From Pseudocolwellia sp. AS88 (lineage in GTDB: Bacteria > Pseudomonadota > Gammaproteobacteria > Enterobacterales > Alteromonadaceae), in contig NZ_JAUPEC010000012.1 of assembly GCF_030551755.1 (NCBI RefSeq), positions 1 through 64,000 on the forward strand: a stretch of DNA of 64,000 nt, given 5' to 3'. A model generated the notes under the pieces. It saw nothing but the letters and a program-made list of their open reading frames with translations. It searched no databases and was not told where the DNA came from. The first letter of the stretch is position 1; the number at the start of each line of letters is the position of its first letter. The translations under genes and the position numbers were made by a program. Below are positions 8,166 to 17,251 of this stretch, piece by piece.

Positions 8166-9524
8166 ATTAAAATTACACTTCAAACATGGATAGTTACGTT
8201 ACTCTGCTGTTTTATTTTAAGCTGTGGTGGAGGTGGAAAATCAACAACTGACAATACTGTGCAAGTTAATACTCCTCCGGAAACAGAGCCTTTTGTTAAT
8301 TTGTCCCTGCAAAGTAAAGTTGAACAAGTGCAACCTATGACAGGTATTGTTTTTTGGGATACACATGAGTCTTGGAATACGCCTGAAAAAACAGTATTAG
8401 CTGAAGCGATTTCATTAGAATATAGCTATATATCTATCAACCAAATTGTTACAGCTGAGGATGTTTACGATTGGACCTACCTTGATAACAAACTTGATAA
8501 AATAGCCGCGCGAAACCATCAAGCTATTTTTAGGCTTTATTATACTTACCCTGGCAGAAACACAACGGTTCCCGACTATATTAAAAGTTTACCTGACTAC
8601 AACGAAACGGTAGGTACAACGGAAGGTTTAACCACACACTTTCCTGATTGGAGTCATGCTGAGTTACAAACTTTTACTCAAGAGTTTCATAGTAAATTTG
8701 CACAACGTTACGACAATGATAATCGTATCGCTTTTTTACAGCTAGGATTTGGATTATGGGGTGAATACCACATATATGACGGACCTGATAGATTAGGTGA
8801 TACCTTTCCAAGCAAAGCCTATCAAAAAACCTTTTTAACCCACCTAGAAAGCGTTTATAGCAACTTATCTTGGTCAGTATCAATAGATGCATCAGATATA
8901 CAAAGAACGCCGATGAATGAAGCTGAGGTAATCGATTTATCTTTTGGTTTATTTGATGATTCCTTCATGCTTCAAGATCATTCTGGTTATAACGAAAGTG
9001 CTTGGAACTTCTTTAATTATAATGAGCGTTATAAAAGTGTACCTTTTGGTGGAGAGTTTAGTTATGAAGAAGAAACCGATCAGCTTAATGTTTTGAAACC
9101 TGATGTGGGCGCTTATGGTATTTCGTATGAAGAGTTTGCTGATAAATTCCATATTTCATACATGATAGGTAACGATACGTACCATGGTGACTCAAGTGAA
9201 GAACAACCTATTTCACGTATTAAAGAAGCGTCTATGGCGAGTGGTTATCAATTCACAGTGACTAGCTTCTCGGCTAACTCAACGCACATTAAATTAACCA
9301 TTAAAAATACAGGTGTAGCGCCTATTTATTACGATGCTTTTGTTGTTATCGATGAAATAAAATCAACATCATCATTAAAAGGTCTTTTGCCTAATAACTC
9401 GCAAGAATTCATTATTGAGAAAAGTGCAGATATAAATACAGTAACAACTGATTCACCCAGTGTAACCATTGTTAGCGATCATATTTTGTCGAGTCAAACT
9501 ATAGAGTTTAATGCTGATTTATAA
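8166..9524 (+). CDS. DUF4832-like lipoprotein with an apparent AUU start
   Basis: The first usual start codon in frame is GTG 8259, but the frame is open back to a stop at 8139. The codons before 8259 encode a textbook lipoprotein signal: a basic start, a hydrophobic core, the lipobox ILSC at 8214-8225, then GGGG. No ATG, GTG or TTG exists in frame before it. Candidate starts are ATT 8166 (TAAGG at 8153-8157) or ATT 8151 (GAGGGA at 8141-8146). The mature part resembles DUF4832 proteins: a TIM-barrel-like N-half with LQLGFGLWGEYH (~160 residues into the GTG form) and a C-terminal beta-sandwich. Putative glycan-related surface protein; substrate unknown. Alternatives are a lost start codon or a sequence error. 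Confidence 0.72.
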   Translation: MKITLQTWIVTLLCCFILSCGGGGKSTTDNTVQVNTPPETEPFVNLSLQSKVEQVQPMTGIVFWDTHESWNTPEKTVLAEAISLEYSYISINQIVTAEDVYDWTYLDNKLDKIAARNHQAIFRLYYTYPGRNTTVPDYIKSLPDYNETVGTTEGLTTHFPDWSHAELQTFTQEFHSKFAQRYDNDNRIAFLQLGFGLWGEYHIYDGPDRLGDTFPSKAYQKTFLTHLESVYSNLSWSVSIDASDIQRTPMNEAEVIDLSFGLFDDSFMLQDHSGYNESAWNFFNYNERYKSVPFGGEFSYEEETDQLNVLKPDVGAYGISYEEFADKFHISYMIGNDTYHGDSSEEQPISRIKEASMASGYQFTVTSFSANSTHIKLTIKNTGVAPIYYDAFVVIDEIKSTSSLKGLLPNNSQEFIIEKSADINTVTTDSPSVTIVSDHILSSQTIEFNADL

Positions 9525-9575
9525 AGGTGAACATTAATAAGGCAAAAAAACTTTGGCAGAAAGAAGTGTTGAAAG

Positions 9576-9776
9576 TTAAGTAACACTTTTTACCAGTTGA
9601 TTAAATTTGTTTACGCAGCTTGCACAAATACACGACTGATTCCTTTGCTCACTAGGTACTTGCTCAATAAGTTCGGTGGGTATTTTTGTGTTCATACACC
9701 AGCAAGGCTCATCTGAATCTACAGCACAGTAATTATTTTGTTGGCATAAAGGGCAATTCAATTCAGCTTCAGTCAT
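9576..9776 (-). CDS. Cysteine-rich CWC family protein
   Basis: 66 residues from ATG 9776 (a GTG at 9785 is also in frame). The Cys pattern CPLCQQNNYC ... CWC ... CICASC is that of the CWC family, a small metal-binding (probably zinc) protein of unknown function. The stop lies ~50 bp from the convergent lipoprotein gene. Confidence 0.82.
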   Translation of the reverse strand: MTEAELNCPLCQQNNYCAVDSDEPCWCMNTKIPTELIEQVPSEQRNQSCICASCVNKFNQLVKSVT

Positions 9777-9874
9777 TATTAGCACTTATTAGTATCGGTT
9801 CTCATATTCGTTATAGTAACGTTAAATAATATATCTCGTCATAAAAACTCATTTATTCACAGTAAAAATCGCAT

Positions 9875-9906
9875 AAAAAAAGGCTTCGGAGAAAACTCGC
9901 GAAGCC
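9875..9906 (-). terminator. Terminator of the cyanate operon
   Basis: On the minus strand GGCTTCG (9906-9900) pairs with CGAAGCC (9888-9882) and is followed by a run of seven or more T. It lies ~75 bp after the channel gene stop and is well placed to end the cynS-channel transcript. Confidence 0.8.
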
Positions 9907-9979
9907 AAAACAAAACATTTAATAATAGAGGGTATACCTGAGTTAAATACTACCCAGGTATGGGGTCAAATATTGGTTA

Positions 9980-10792
9980 TTAAGACAGTTTACGCTCAGG
10001 TGAAGTTCTCACATGAGTAAAGTACAGTGGTAAGCCCACTAATAATAAACCGCCTGCTAAGTTACCTAAAACTGTCGGAATTTCATTCCAAAGTAAATAA
10101 TCATAAACGGTAAAGTCACCACCCATGATCATAGAGAATGGGAATAAAAACATATTCACAATTGAATGTTCAAAACCCATGAAGAAGAACAACATAACCG
10201 GCATCCACATGGCAGCCATTTTAGCCCCAGCAGAGGTAGAAATCATGGCGCCAACAACACCCATAGACACCATCCAGTTACATAACATACCGCGAATAAA
10301 AATAGTTAACCAACCGCCAATCCCGTGCTCTTGGTAACCTACCGTTCTTGATTCACCAATGTGAGCGACTTTAGCGGCAATTGCACCACCATCAGCAGAA
10401 TAACCATAGGTTAAAATAAACGACATAAAGAAGGCGGTGGTCATGGCACCACCAAAATTGCCTATAAACACCAAACCCCAATTGCGCATTACACTGCCAA
10501 AAGTAACACCTGGACGTTTATCTAATAAAGCTAAAGGCACTAAAGTAAATACACCTGTTAATAAGTCGAACTTCATCAGATAAAGCATGATGAAACCAAC
10601 CGGGAATAAACACGCGCCTAAAATAGGGCTGCCGGTTTTAGTTGCTACAGTAATAGCAAAAATAGCGGCTAAGCCAAGAATGGCACCCGCCATAAATGCA
10701 CGGATAACGGTATCTTTAGTCGACATGTAAACTTTCTGTTCACCAGAATCGACCATTTTGGTTACAAATTCACTAGGTTCAATATACGCCAT
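9980..10792 (-). CDS. Formate/nitrite transporter (FNT) family channel
   Basis: 270 residues with six membrane helices and the FNT pattern: GAILGLAAIFAI near the N-terminus, LTGVFTLVPLALLD (~75-90), a C-terminal half with GFEHSIVNMF (~206-215; the conserved pore histidine is H208) and NLAGGLLLVGLPLY. FNT proteins conduct small monovalent anions such as formate, nitrite and bicarbonate. It lies 37 bp downstream of cynS on the same strand, so it probably moves an anion of cyanate metabolism (cyanate in, or bicarbonate/carbamate-derived anions out). The substrate is inferred from context only. Confidence 0.9.
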   Translation of the reverse strand: MAYIEPSEFVTKMVDSGEQKVYMSTKDTVIRAFMAGAILGLAAIFAITVATKTGSPILGACLFPVGFIMLYLMKFDLLTGVFTLVPLALLDKRPGVTFGSVMRNWGLVFIGNFGGAMTTAFFMSFILTYGYSADGGAIAAKVAHIGESRTVGYQEHGIGGWLTIFIRGMLCNWMVSMGVVGAMISTSAGAKMAAMWMPVMLFFFMGFEHSIVNMFLFPFSMIMGGDFTVYDYLLWNEIPTVLGNLAGGLLLVGLPLYFTHVRTSPERKLS

Positions 10793-10829
10793 GGAGTTTT
10801 CTCTCTTCTTGGATTGATGGAATTAATGA

Positions 10830-11285
10830 TTAATAGGTTTTGTAAGGTAAAAATTTACCGCTTAATAAAATTTGAACACGATCACCGTTTTCATTAGGTT
10901 CACGCTTTAAATCCATATTGAAATCAATCGCACTCATTATTCCGTCACCAAACTCTTCATGTATTAATTCTTTAAAGGTGGTTCCATAAACGCTAATTAA
11001 TTCATAAAAACGATAGATAAGTGGATCAGTAGGTACAGCTGTTGGTAACGAGCCTTTGTAAGGCACAACTTGTAATTGAATAACGGCAGCTTCAGGTAGA
11101 TCTAACGTAGCGCCAATTTTTTCTGCCTGGTCAGCTGTTAATGTCATCTGGCCTAATAACGCTGCTGTAGTCCATTCTTTACTTAAACCAATTACTTCAG
11201 CTAATTCACCCCACGAAACTTTTTTGTAAAGTTTTTGGGTAACAATTAACTCAGTTACTTCATTACGTGTCATCGACATTGTCAT
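10830..11285 (-). CDS. cynS: Cyanate hydratase (cyanase)
   Basis: 151 residues, close to the usual ~156. The catalytic triad is visible as R92 and E95 (in YRFYE) and S118 (in GIMSAID), each offset by four from the E. coli numbering 96/99/122. Reaction: cyanate + bicarbonate to carbamate (then ammonia) + CO2; the enzyme is a cytosolic decamer. The N-terminal half is the helical DNA-binding-like domain usual for cyanases. First gene of a two-gene operon with the FNT channel, divergent from a sigma-54 activator. Confidence 0.97.
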   Translation of the reverse strand: MTMSMTRNEVTELIVTQKLYKKVSWGELAEVIGLSKEWTTAALLGQMTLTADQAEKIGATLDLPEAAVIQLQVVPYKGSLPTAVPTDPLIYRFYELISVYGTTFKELIHEEFGDGIMSAIDFNMDLKREPNENGDRVQILLSGKFLPYKTY

Positions 11286-11407
11286 TAGAAATCCTCGTTA
11301 GGTTTTAAAAAATAAGTTAACGCCACTGCACTGATATAGAACAAAATGCCAATTCAGTTTTTACTTTGTTAATTTATTTAAAATATAAAATGAAAGTTAA
11401 CCTGATA

Positions 11408-11425
11408 TAGCGATAAACATGCCAT
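11408..11425 (-). promoter_or_regulatory. Candidate sigma-54 (-24/-12) promoter of cynS
   Basis: Read on the minus strand, ATGGCATGTTTATCGCTA has GG at 11423-11422 and GC at 11411-11410 with exactly 10 bases between, close to the TGGCAC-N5-TTGC consensus. Transcription would start ~110 bp before cynS. It fits with the divergent sigma-54 activator gene. Confidence 0.75.
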
Positions 11426-11490
11426 AGCGTTAATAAATCATAGTTAGTTGATTTTTAAGAATAAAAATATAAGTTTCGTGTGAGAGGACG

Positions 11491-11544
11491 CAACGAAAAC
11501 TCGTTGAAAACGATTTTTCGTTGATCGGTAACGAAAATTCGTTG
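11491..11544. promoter_or_regulatory. Three palindromic activator sites (AACGA-N4-TCGTT)
   Basis: Three copies of a 14-bp palindrome lie at 11492-11505, 11509-11522 and 11530-11543, with centres 17 and 21 bp apart. The spacers AAAC, TTTT and AAAT differ while the arms are identical. They lie ~80-130 bp upstream of the cynS -12/-24 elements, the usual place for enhancer sites of sigma-54 activators, and ~55-105 bp before the activator's own start codon, so autoregulation is possible. Confidence 0.8.
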
Positions 11545-11597
11545 TTTGGCATAGCAATTGTATAAAGAGAAACAGTGAATGTTTTTAGGATAATAAT

Positions 11598-13463
11598 ATG
11601 CAGCACCTATTGTTTATGAATGCACCAACAGCCATGTTGTTGATTGATCCAACTAATAACCTTATCTTGCAGGCAAACGATAAAGGACAGGAGTTGTTTG
11701 ATCTGAATAATGATGAGGCTGGTAATATCTTAAAAGCTCAACCAGTATCGGCATTCTTTCCTGATTGTTTAGAGCAATTAATTCACTTTACTCAGCAAGT
11801 ATTAATACAAAAAGAAGCATGGACAAGCAACTTAAGTATCAAGGTAAATAACCAAACTATTCATCTCGAAATTAATGCTTCAAAAGTAGATGAAAACATC
11901 TTAATGAGTTGCCAGAACAGCGTAAAAAGCTTTGCTCGATACCATCAAGCTATTGTTGAATCTAATTATCAATCAGGGTTAACTCATTGGCGTAAAAATG
12001 AAACGGCTTTTGAAGAAATAGAACGTCAAAATCAGCTGTTATTAACTGCCGTTGGAGATGGGATTTATGGGGTTGATGCACAAGGTAATACCACTTTCGT
12101 TAATTTAGCTGCTGAACAAATTATTGGATGGAAACGGGAAGAACTTATAGGCAAAAAAATTCATAATGTTATGCACCATTCTTACCCTGATGGTACTCAT
12201 TATCATGCTCATGATTGTCCTATTTACGCAGCTTTTAATGATGGCGAAATACATAGTGTAGACGATGAAGTTTTTTGGGCGAAAGACGGTACTCCAGTAC
12301 CGGTGGAATATACAAGCACACCTGTGACTGAACACGGAATATTAATTGGTGCAGTCGTTATTTTTAGAGACATTACTGATCGTAAACGTATACAAGAAAA
12401 GTTACTCAATGCGATAGACGAAATAGACTCCTTAAAGCGTCGGTTAGAAATGGAAAATGCCTACTTATTAGAAGAGTTAAATGCTGATTTTAATTACCAT
12501 CAAATTATTGGGCAAAGTGCACAAGTGCAACACATGGTGCAACAAATAGAATTGGTGGGTCCAACTAACGCTAACGTATTAATTATTGGTGAATCAGGCA
12601 CAGGCAAAGAGCTTATTGCTCGTGCGATACATGAAGTAAGTGAACGTAAAGGAAGACCACTGATTAGAGTAAACTGTGCTGCTATTCCTGCTGATTTATT
12701 TGAGAGCGAATTTTTTGGTCATGTAAAGGGCGCATTCTCTGGCGCTATTTCAGATCGTGTTGGGCGTTTTGAGCTTGCTGATGGCGCTACGATATTTCTA
12801 GATGAAGTAGGCGAAATACCTATTCAGTTGCAAGGTAAATTATTACGTGTTCTGCAAGAGCAACAGTTTGAGCGGGTAGGTGATTCAAAAACACGTAGTG
12901 TGGATTTACGTGTGATATCAGCGACTAATCAAGATTTAAGAAAGCTCATCAAAGAAAACAAATTTAGGGAAGACCTATATTACCGTTTAAATGTTTTCCC
13001 CATTCAATCACCTGCGCTCCGCGACCGTATTGACGATTTACCGCTGTTAGCAAAACACTTTATTGATAAGGTTTGCACGCGCATTAATAAACCACAACCT
13101 AAAATATCATTAGCGCAAATGCATTTACTAGAACAGTACAGTTGGCCAGGAAATATACGTGAGTTAGAAAACATTATTGAACGACAAATTATTTTAGCTA
13201 AAGATCAGAAAATCAATTTCGACATCTTAACTAAACAAAATAACGATGTGCAGTTAACTACTAGAAAGATAGTGCCATCAGAATTGATGAGTGCGATACA
13301 ACATAAAGCATTAGAGAAAACCAACATTGAGCAGGCATTACTTCATTGTAACGGTAAAATTTATGGAGCAGATGGTGCAGCAGAATTATTGGGATTAAAA
13401 CCCACAACACTGGCTTCCAAAATAAAGAAATACGAAATTAATCGCCATCATCATAAAATATAG
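11598..13463 (+). CDS. PAS-domain sigma-54-dependent activator, likely regulator of cynS
   Basis: 621 residues. Two PAS-like regions (~5-110 and ~143-265, the second ending VIFRDITDRKR), a coiled linker (~265-295), an AAA+ domain with Walker A GESGTGKE (331-338), Walker B ATIFLDE (~397-403) and arginine-finger region, then a Fis-type HTH (GADGAAELLGLKPTTLASKI near the C-terminus). The sigma-54 contact loop reads GAFSGA (378-383) rather than GAFTGA, a conservative change. There is no receiver, so activation is probably by ligand or redox sensing through PAS. Divergent orientation and the three palindromes point to control of cynS and the channel. Confidence 0.9.
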   Translation: MQHLLFMNAPTAMLLIDPTNNLILQANDKGQELFDLNNDEAGNILKAQPVSAFFPDCLEQLIHFTQQVLIQKEAWTSNLSIKVNNQTIHLEINASKVDENILMSCQNSVKSFARYHQAIVESNYQSGLTHWRKNETAFEEIERQNQLLLTAVGDGIYGVDAQGNTTFVNLAAEQIIGWKREELIGKKIHNVMHHSYPDGTHYHAHDCPIYAAFNDGEIHSVDDEVFWAKDGTPVPVEYTSTPVTEHGILIGAVVIFRDITDRKRIQEKLLNAIDEIDSLKRRLEMENAYLLEELNADFNYHQIIGQSAQVQHMVQQIELVGPTNANVLIIGESGTGKELIARAIHEVSERKGRPLIRVNCAAIPADLFESEFFGHVKGAFSGAISDRVGRFELADGATIFLDEVGEIPIQLQGKLLRVLQEQQFERVGDSKTRSVDLRVISATNQDLRKLIKENKFREDLYYRLNVFPIQSPALRDRIDDLPLLAKHFIDKVCTRINKPQPKISLAQMHLLEQYSWPGNIRELENIIERQIILAKDQKINFDILTKQNNDVQLTTRKIVPSELMSAIQHKALEKTNIEQALLHCNGKIYGADGAAELLGLKPTTLASKIKKYEINRHHHKI

Positions 13464-13474
13464 GTTATTTAAGA

Positions 13475-13502
13475 GAGCAATGTTTTTTAAATTACATTGC
13501 TC
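13475..13502. terminator. Hairpin between convergent genes
   Basis: GAGCAATGT (13475-13483) pairs with ACATTGCTC (13494-13502) around a 10-nt AT-rich loop. It has no T-tract, so termination strength is doubtful, but it is the only hairpin between these convergent stop codons. Confidence 0.5.
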
Positions 13503-13509
13503 GATTAGA

Positions 13510-15057
13510 TTATGAGTTTGAGGCTTTATTCACTTTAGGCCAATCAATAATAAACTTACAACCTTTTCCTTCTTCAGATTCAATTCTGATGGTTCCATCA
13601 TAGAAATTAATCGCTTTTTGCACCATAGATAAACCTAAACCGCTGCCTTCAATTTCGTCTTTCGAGGCAAGCTTGTTAAAACGTTTAAATATTTTTTCAT
13701 GATACTTGGGATCAATGCCTGGGCCATCATCGGTAATTGATAATTGATAGCTATTTGGTTGTTCGATGCAAGTAACATCAATAGTGCCGCTTTTACTGGT
13801 GTGATGTTTAATAGCATTAGATAAAAGATTAGTTAATATCATTTCTAGCGGTATTTTAGGTAAGAAAACCGTTATGTCTTGCGTGTTAATGGTGAATTCT
13901 TCAGGCATGTTTAATAAATACAAGCAGTCAGTAACAACGGCTTGTAAACTTAACTTATCGATTTCTTGACCACATCGTTCTATTTTAGAATAACTAAGTA
14001 AGTCTTCTACCAATCTGCGCATCCTACCAACGCGTTTCTTAATTAAGCGAAAGTGTTCTTGGCTATCTTCATCAAGCTTGCCTTCAGTATCTTCTTCTAT
14101 CCAATCAATTAAATTTTCAATAGCATTTAAAGGTGATTTCAAATCATGGGATGCGCTATAAGCAAATTCATCTAAATCTTTATTAGACTTTTTCAATAAG
14201 CTGATAAGTTTTTCATTCTCAGTAATATCTCGACCAATACCAAGAATATAGTCCTCACCATTAGCACTTTTAAAGCGTTTTTTTGTTGTGAATAAGGTTT
14301 TAGTTTCTCCACTAGGAAAAGCAACCTTTTCTATAACTTCAGACATTCCTTTTTCAAAGGCGATGATGTCTTGTTCTAAAAACACAGCGGTATCTTTTTT
14401 CTTGTAGCCTTCTACTGTGGTGTAACCAATAATTTTATCGCGGCTTTCTTTAGGATATAAATTTATAAAGGCTGAATTTGCATGAATTATTTTGAATTCT
14501 CTATCTTTTGCAAAAATAATATCTGGATTAGTTTCACTGATCAGAGCATATATTTCTAAGATACGATCGAACTGATCATTTTTCTTAACAAGTTCAAATT
14601 GCACTGCTGCATTCTTTGCTAATAAGTTTAAGAATGAGATCTGGGTATCATCTAAAAGCTTAGCTTCTGTGTCCATTATAATAAGGTGACCTAATAAATC
14701 ACCCTTAACTGAAATGAGTGGAGCACTTGCATAAAAATGGATTTGATTACTAGCTAAAGGAGAGGTTTTATCTTCAAAGGCTTTTTCAGTTTTAATATCT
14801 TCAACTTGGAAAAAATTATCGTTATCCGTTAACCGATTAGCAATAGAATAGTTATAGCTAACCTCTCCATCAAAGCCTATTTTTGCTTTAACTAAAGGGA
14901 GCGTGTTTTGGGGATTTATTATTTGAATAAAAGCATACGGCACATTACAACTTTTGAGAGTTTGCTCCATTACGTCATCAAAAATAGGCGCTAAATTTAT
15001 TTGATTAAGATCAAAATTTATCAGCTCTATTGTTTTCAAATTCCTTTGGTTTGGCAT
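13510..15057 (-). CDS. GAF-PAS sensor histidine kinase
   Basis: 515 residues, no membrane segments. GAF-like domain (~20-165), PAS domain (~180-285, ending ILGIGRDITENEK), HisKA with H-box FAYSASHDLKSPLNAI (~300), and HATPase_c with N-box NLLSNAIKHH, G1 DDGPGID and G2 GSGLGLSMV. Soluble cytoplasmic kinase; the signal is unknown. No receiver gene is adjacent, so it is an orphan kinase. The GAF domain lacks the chromophore Cys-His pattern of phytochromes as far as can be seen. Confidence 0.9.
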   Translation of the reverse strand: MPNQRNLKTIELINFDLNQINLAPIFDDVMEQTLKSCNVPYAFIQIINPQNTLPLVKAKIGFDGEVSYNYSIANRLTDNDNFFQVEDIKTEKAFEDKTSPLASNQIHFYASAPLISVKGDLLGHLIIMDTEAKLLDDTQISFLNLLAKNAAVQFELVKKNDQFDRILEIYALISETNPDIIFAKDREFKIIHANSAFINLYPKESRDKIIGYTTVEGYKKKDTAVFLEQDIIAFEKGMSEVIEKVAFPSGETKTLFTTKKRFKSANGEDYILGIGRDITENEKLISLLKKSNKDLDEFAYSASHDLKSPLNAIENLIDWIEEDTEGKLDEDSQEHFRLIKKRVGRMRRLVEDLLSYSKIERCGQEIDKLSLQAVVTDCLYLLNMPEEFTINTQDITVFLPKIPLEMILTNLLSNAIKHHTSKSGTIDVTCIEQPNSYQLSITDDGPGIDPKYHEKIFKRFNKLASKDEIEGSGLGLSMVQKAINFYDGTIRIESEEGKGCKFIIDWPKVNKASNS

Positions 15058-15476
15058 GTATCTTCCTAATCCAATTCAGGATAAGCATAAAAATTGTAAT
15101 AAATAACCTAATATAATAATAGCAGGGTGTTTGCTTTCATCAACTTAAGTGTGAAAATTTCTTTAAATAAAATAGACTTACCTTAGAAACTTGTTTTAAA
15201 AGGCTCTAGTAGCCTCTGTATGCTAATGAGATGAGTTAGTCCAAATCAGTCAACCATTTGAATAAACCACCAAAACTCTACAACAGTAAATAATTCATTT
15301 ACCCAATAGGTATAGTGAATAATTAACAATTTTTTTGTAAAAAATACTCTTTTATCTTTAGAACTATCCCATTGAATAAATAAAGTCGCTATTTATCAGT
15401 TTGTTATATTTAGGCGTGAATATTGCTCTGCATTACACATACGTACATAAAAATAATACTGAGTGTAGGAAATATA
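15058..15476. other. Intergenic region between divergent genes
   Basis: About 420 bp of AT-rich sequence that should hold promoters for the kinase (leftward) and the MscS operon (rightward). Apart from TAGGA before ATG 15477, I see no repeat, RNA or conserved short ORF. Confidence 0.6.
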
Positions 15477-16376
15477 ATGGATTTATTAAATATAGATAAA
15501 TATTGGAAGCTTATTCAAGATAAGCTTATCAATTGGTTAGAAACAGGTGTGCAACACATACCTAATCTTATTGTTGCAGTAGTCTTTATTATTTTCTTCT
15601 CTTTCTTTGTTGGTATTGTTGGCAAAGTATTACAAAGAGGCTTGAGAAGAGCCTTTGACTCGGTACAAATTGCAGATCTCATTACCGGTATTTTGAAAAC
15701 AGCGCTGATCATGGTGGGTATATTCATTTGTTTAGACTTTGTTGGTTTAAAAGGTACGGTAACTTCATTACTTGCTGGTGCCGGTATTATTGGCTTAGCC
15801 ATTGGTTTTGCCTTTCAAGATATGACAGAAAATCTAATTGCTGGCATTGTTATGGGGATAAGAAAACCTTTTAAAACGGGTGATGTTATCCAAGCTCATG
15901 ATGTGTTCGGTACCGTTAAAATGATTAACCTAAGAAATACACTCGTTGAAACCTTTTCAGGTCAGATAGAAATCATTCCTAATAAAATATTATTCCGTAA
16001 CATTCTGACTAACTTCTCTATTTTAGGTATCAGAAAAGTAGAAGTTCCTGTATCTATTTCTTATGCCGATGATCCTCAACATGCTACCGATGTAATAGTT
16101 GCAGCAATTAATCAATGTGATTTTGTTATAAAACAAGATGAAACAGCAGTATTTGCCGAAAGCTTTGGTGATAGTGGTATTAACCTGCTAGTTTGGTTTT
16201 GGATTGATTACCCAGGAGAACCTGGCTTTATGGGAGCAAGACATGAAGCCATCACACGTATCAAAAAATCTTTAGAAGCAGAAGATATCTTAATTCCATT
16301 TCCTATTCGAACACTCGACTTTGGCGCAAAAGGCGGTAAAGAGTTAGGTGCTGTGTTAGCTGAGCAAGCTAAATAA
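15477..16376 (+). CDS. Small-conductance mechanosensitive channel, MscS family
   Basis: 299 residues from ATG 15477, which has TAGGA well spaced; an in-frame TTG lies 54 bp upstream. Three membrane helices (~27-50, 68-90, 98-125), with a Gly/Ala-rich third helix (LLAGAGIIGLAIGFAFQD) that lines the MscS pore, then the cytoplasmic beta domain. Opens under membrane tension to release solutes. It heads a tight operon: the MlaA-like lipoprotein gene starts 15 bp later. Confidence 0.93.
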   Translation: MDLLNIDKYWKLIQDKLINWLETGVQHIPNLIVAVVFIIFFSFFVGIVGKVLQRGLRRAFDSVQIADLITGILKTALIMVGIFICLDFVGLKGTVTSLLAGAGIIGLAIGFAFQDMTENLIAGIVMGIRKPFKTGDVIQAHDVFGTVKMINLRNTLVETFSGQIEIIPNKILFRNILTNFSILGIRKVEVPVSISYADDPQHATDVIVAAINQCDFVIKQDETAVFAESFGDSGINLLVWFWIDYPGEPGFMGARHEAITRIKKSLEAEDILIPFPIRTLDFGAKGGKELGAVLAEQAK

Positions 16377-16391
16377 ATACAAGAGGCTACT

Positions 16392-17249
16392 ATGTTAAAA
16401 GCTCATAAAAATAATTTTATAACGGGAATAAACCAAAAGCTGACTTACATATTTGTAGCACTCAGTTTTACGGTATTATCGGCATGTTCATCTACGCCAG
16501 AGAATGCTTCGTTAGAGCAAGCTGGCGTAAACGTTCAGCAAGAACAACCTCAAAAAGGTCCATACGAAACCGATGTAATGAGCCAGCCAAGTGTTGTGAG
16601 TTTTGTTTCGCCTGAAGATCCATTACGCTTTATTAACGAACCCATCTTCTCGTTTAACGATACTGCTTATACCTATGTATTAAGCCCCTTAGCTGAAGGC
16701 TATAAGAAAATAATGCCCGAAGCTGTTGCTGAAGCCATCTCCAATTTTTTCTACAATTTACGCGAGCCGCTGTATGCATTAAATCATTTACTGCAGGGCA
16801 ACTTCTCTGAAAGTTGGGCAAGTATAAAACGTGTAGTGGTTAACAGTACTGTAGGCATAGCAGGTTTATTTGATGCAGCAGATGATTTAATGAAAATTGA
16901 AAGAAACAAAACCACCTTCGGTAATACCTTGCAGTCTTATGGGGTAGGTCATGGTGCTTATCTTGTTTTACCTTTATTAGGACCATCAGATTTTCGAGAT
17001 ACAGGCTCCCTCACTTTTAATTATTTTGCTCACCCACTTAATTTTATTAACGACGAAAGTGCAGCACAGCAATTGTTGATTTTTGATGCCGCACAATCAC
17101 AAGTTCCAGTTTTATCTAATTACCCTAAGGTACTTGGTGATGTAGAAAACAAATACGAATTTGTTAGAAATCTCTACATGCAAAACTTACAACGCGATGG
17201 CAATGCTAAACGCCAAGAAACTTTTACACCTAAAACCACAGAAGAATAA
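16392..17249 (+). CDS. mlaA: MlaA/VacJ family outer-membrane lipoprotein
   Basis: 285 residues. A signal peptide ends in the lipobox LSAC (~29-32), then the MlaA domain: DPLRFINEPIFSFND, NLREPLYALNHLLQG, VGIAGLFDAA and YLVLPLLGPSDFRD. MlaA removes phospholipids from the outer leaflet of the outer membrane. Normally it works with MlaBCDEF; here the next gene, 2 bp away, is an MMPL/RND exporter instead, with an MscS channel ahead. It may be a paralogue specialised for another lipid route. Confidence 0.93.
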   Translation: MLKAHKNNFITGINQKLTYIFVALSFTVLSACSSTPENASLEQAGVNVQQEQPQKGPYETDVMSQPSVVSFVSPEDPLRFINEPIFSFNDTAYTYVLSPLAEGYKKIMPEAVAEAISNFFYNLREPLYALNHLLQGNFSESWASIKRVVVNSTVGIAGLFDAADDLMKIERNKTTFGNTLQSYGVGHGAYLVLPLLGPSDFRDTGSLTFNYFAHPLNFINDESAAQQLLIFDAAQSQVPVLSNYPKVLGDVENKYEFVRNLYMQNLQRDGNAKRQETFTPKTTEE

Positions 17250-17251
17250 TT

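Noticed and set aside
11541-11562. Second possible sigma-54 site (TTGGCATAGCAATTGT) facing the activator gene
   Set aside because: Has GG but GT instead of GC at -12; kept out because one base of the invariant pair is missing.
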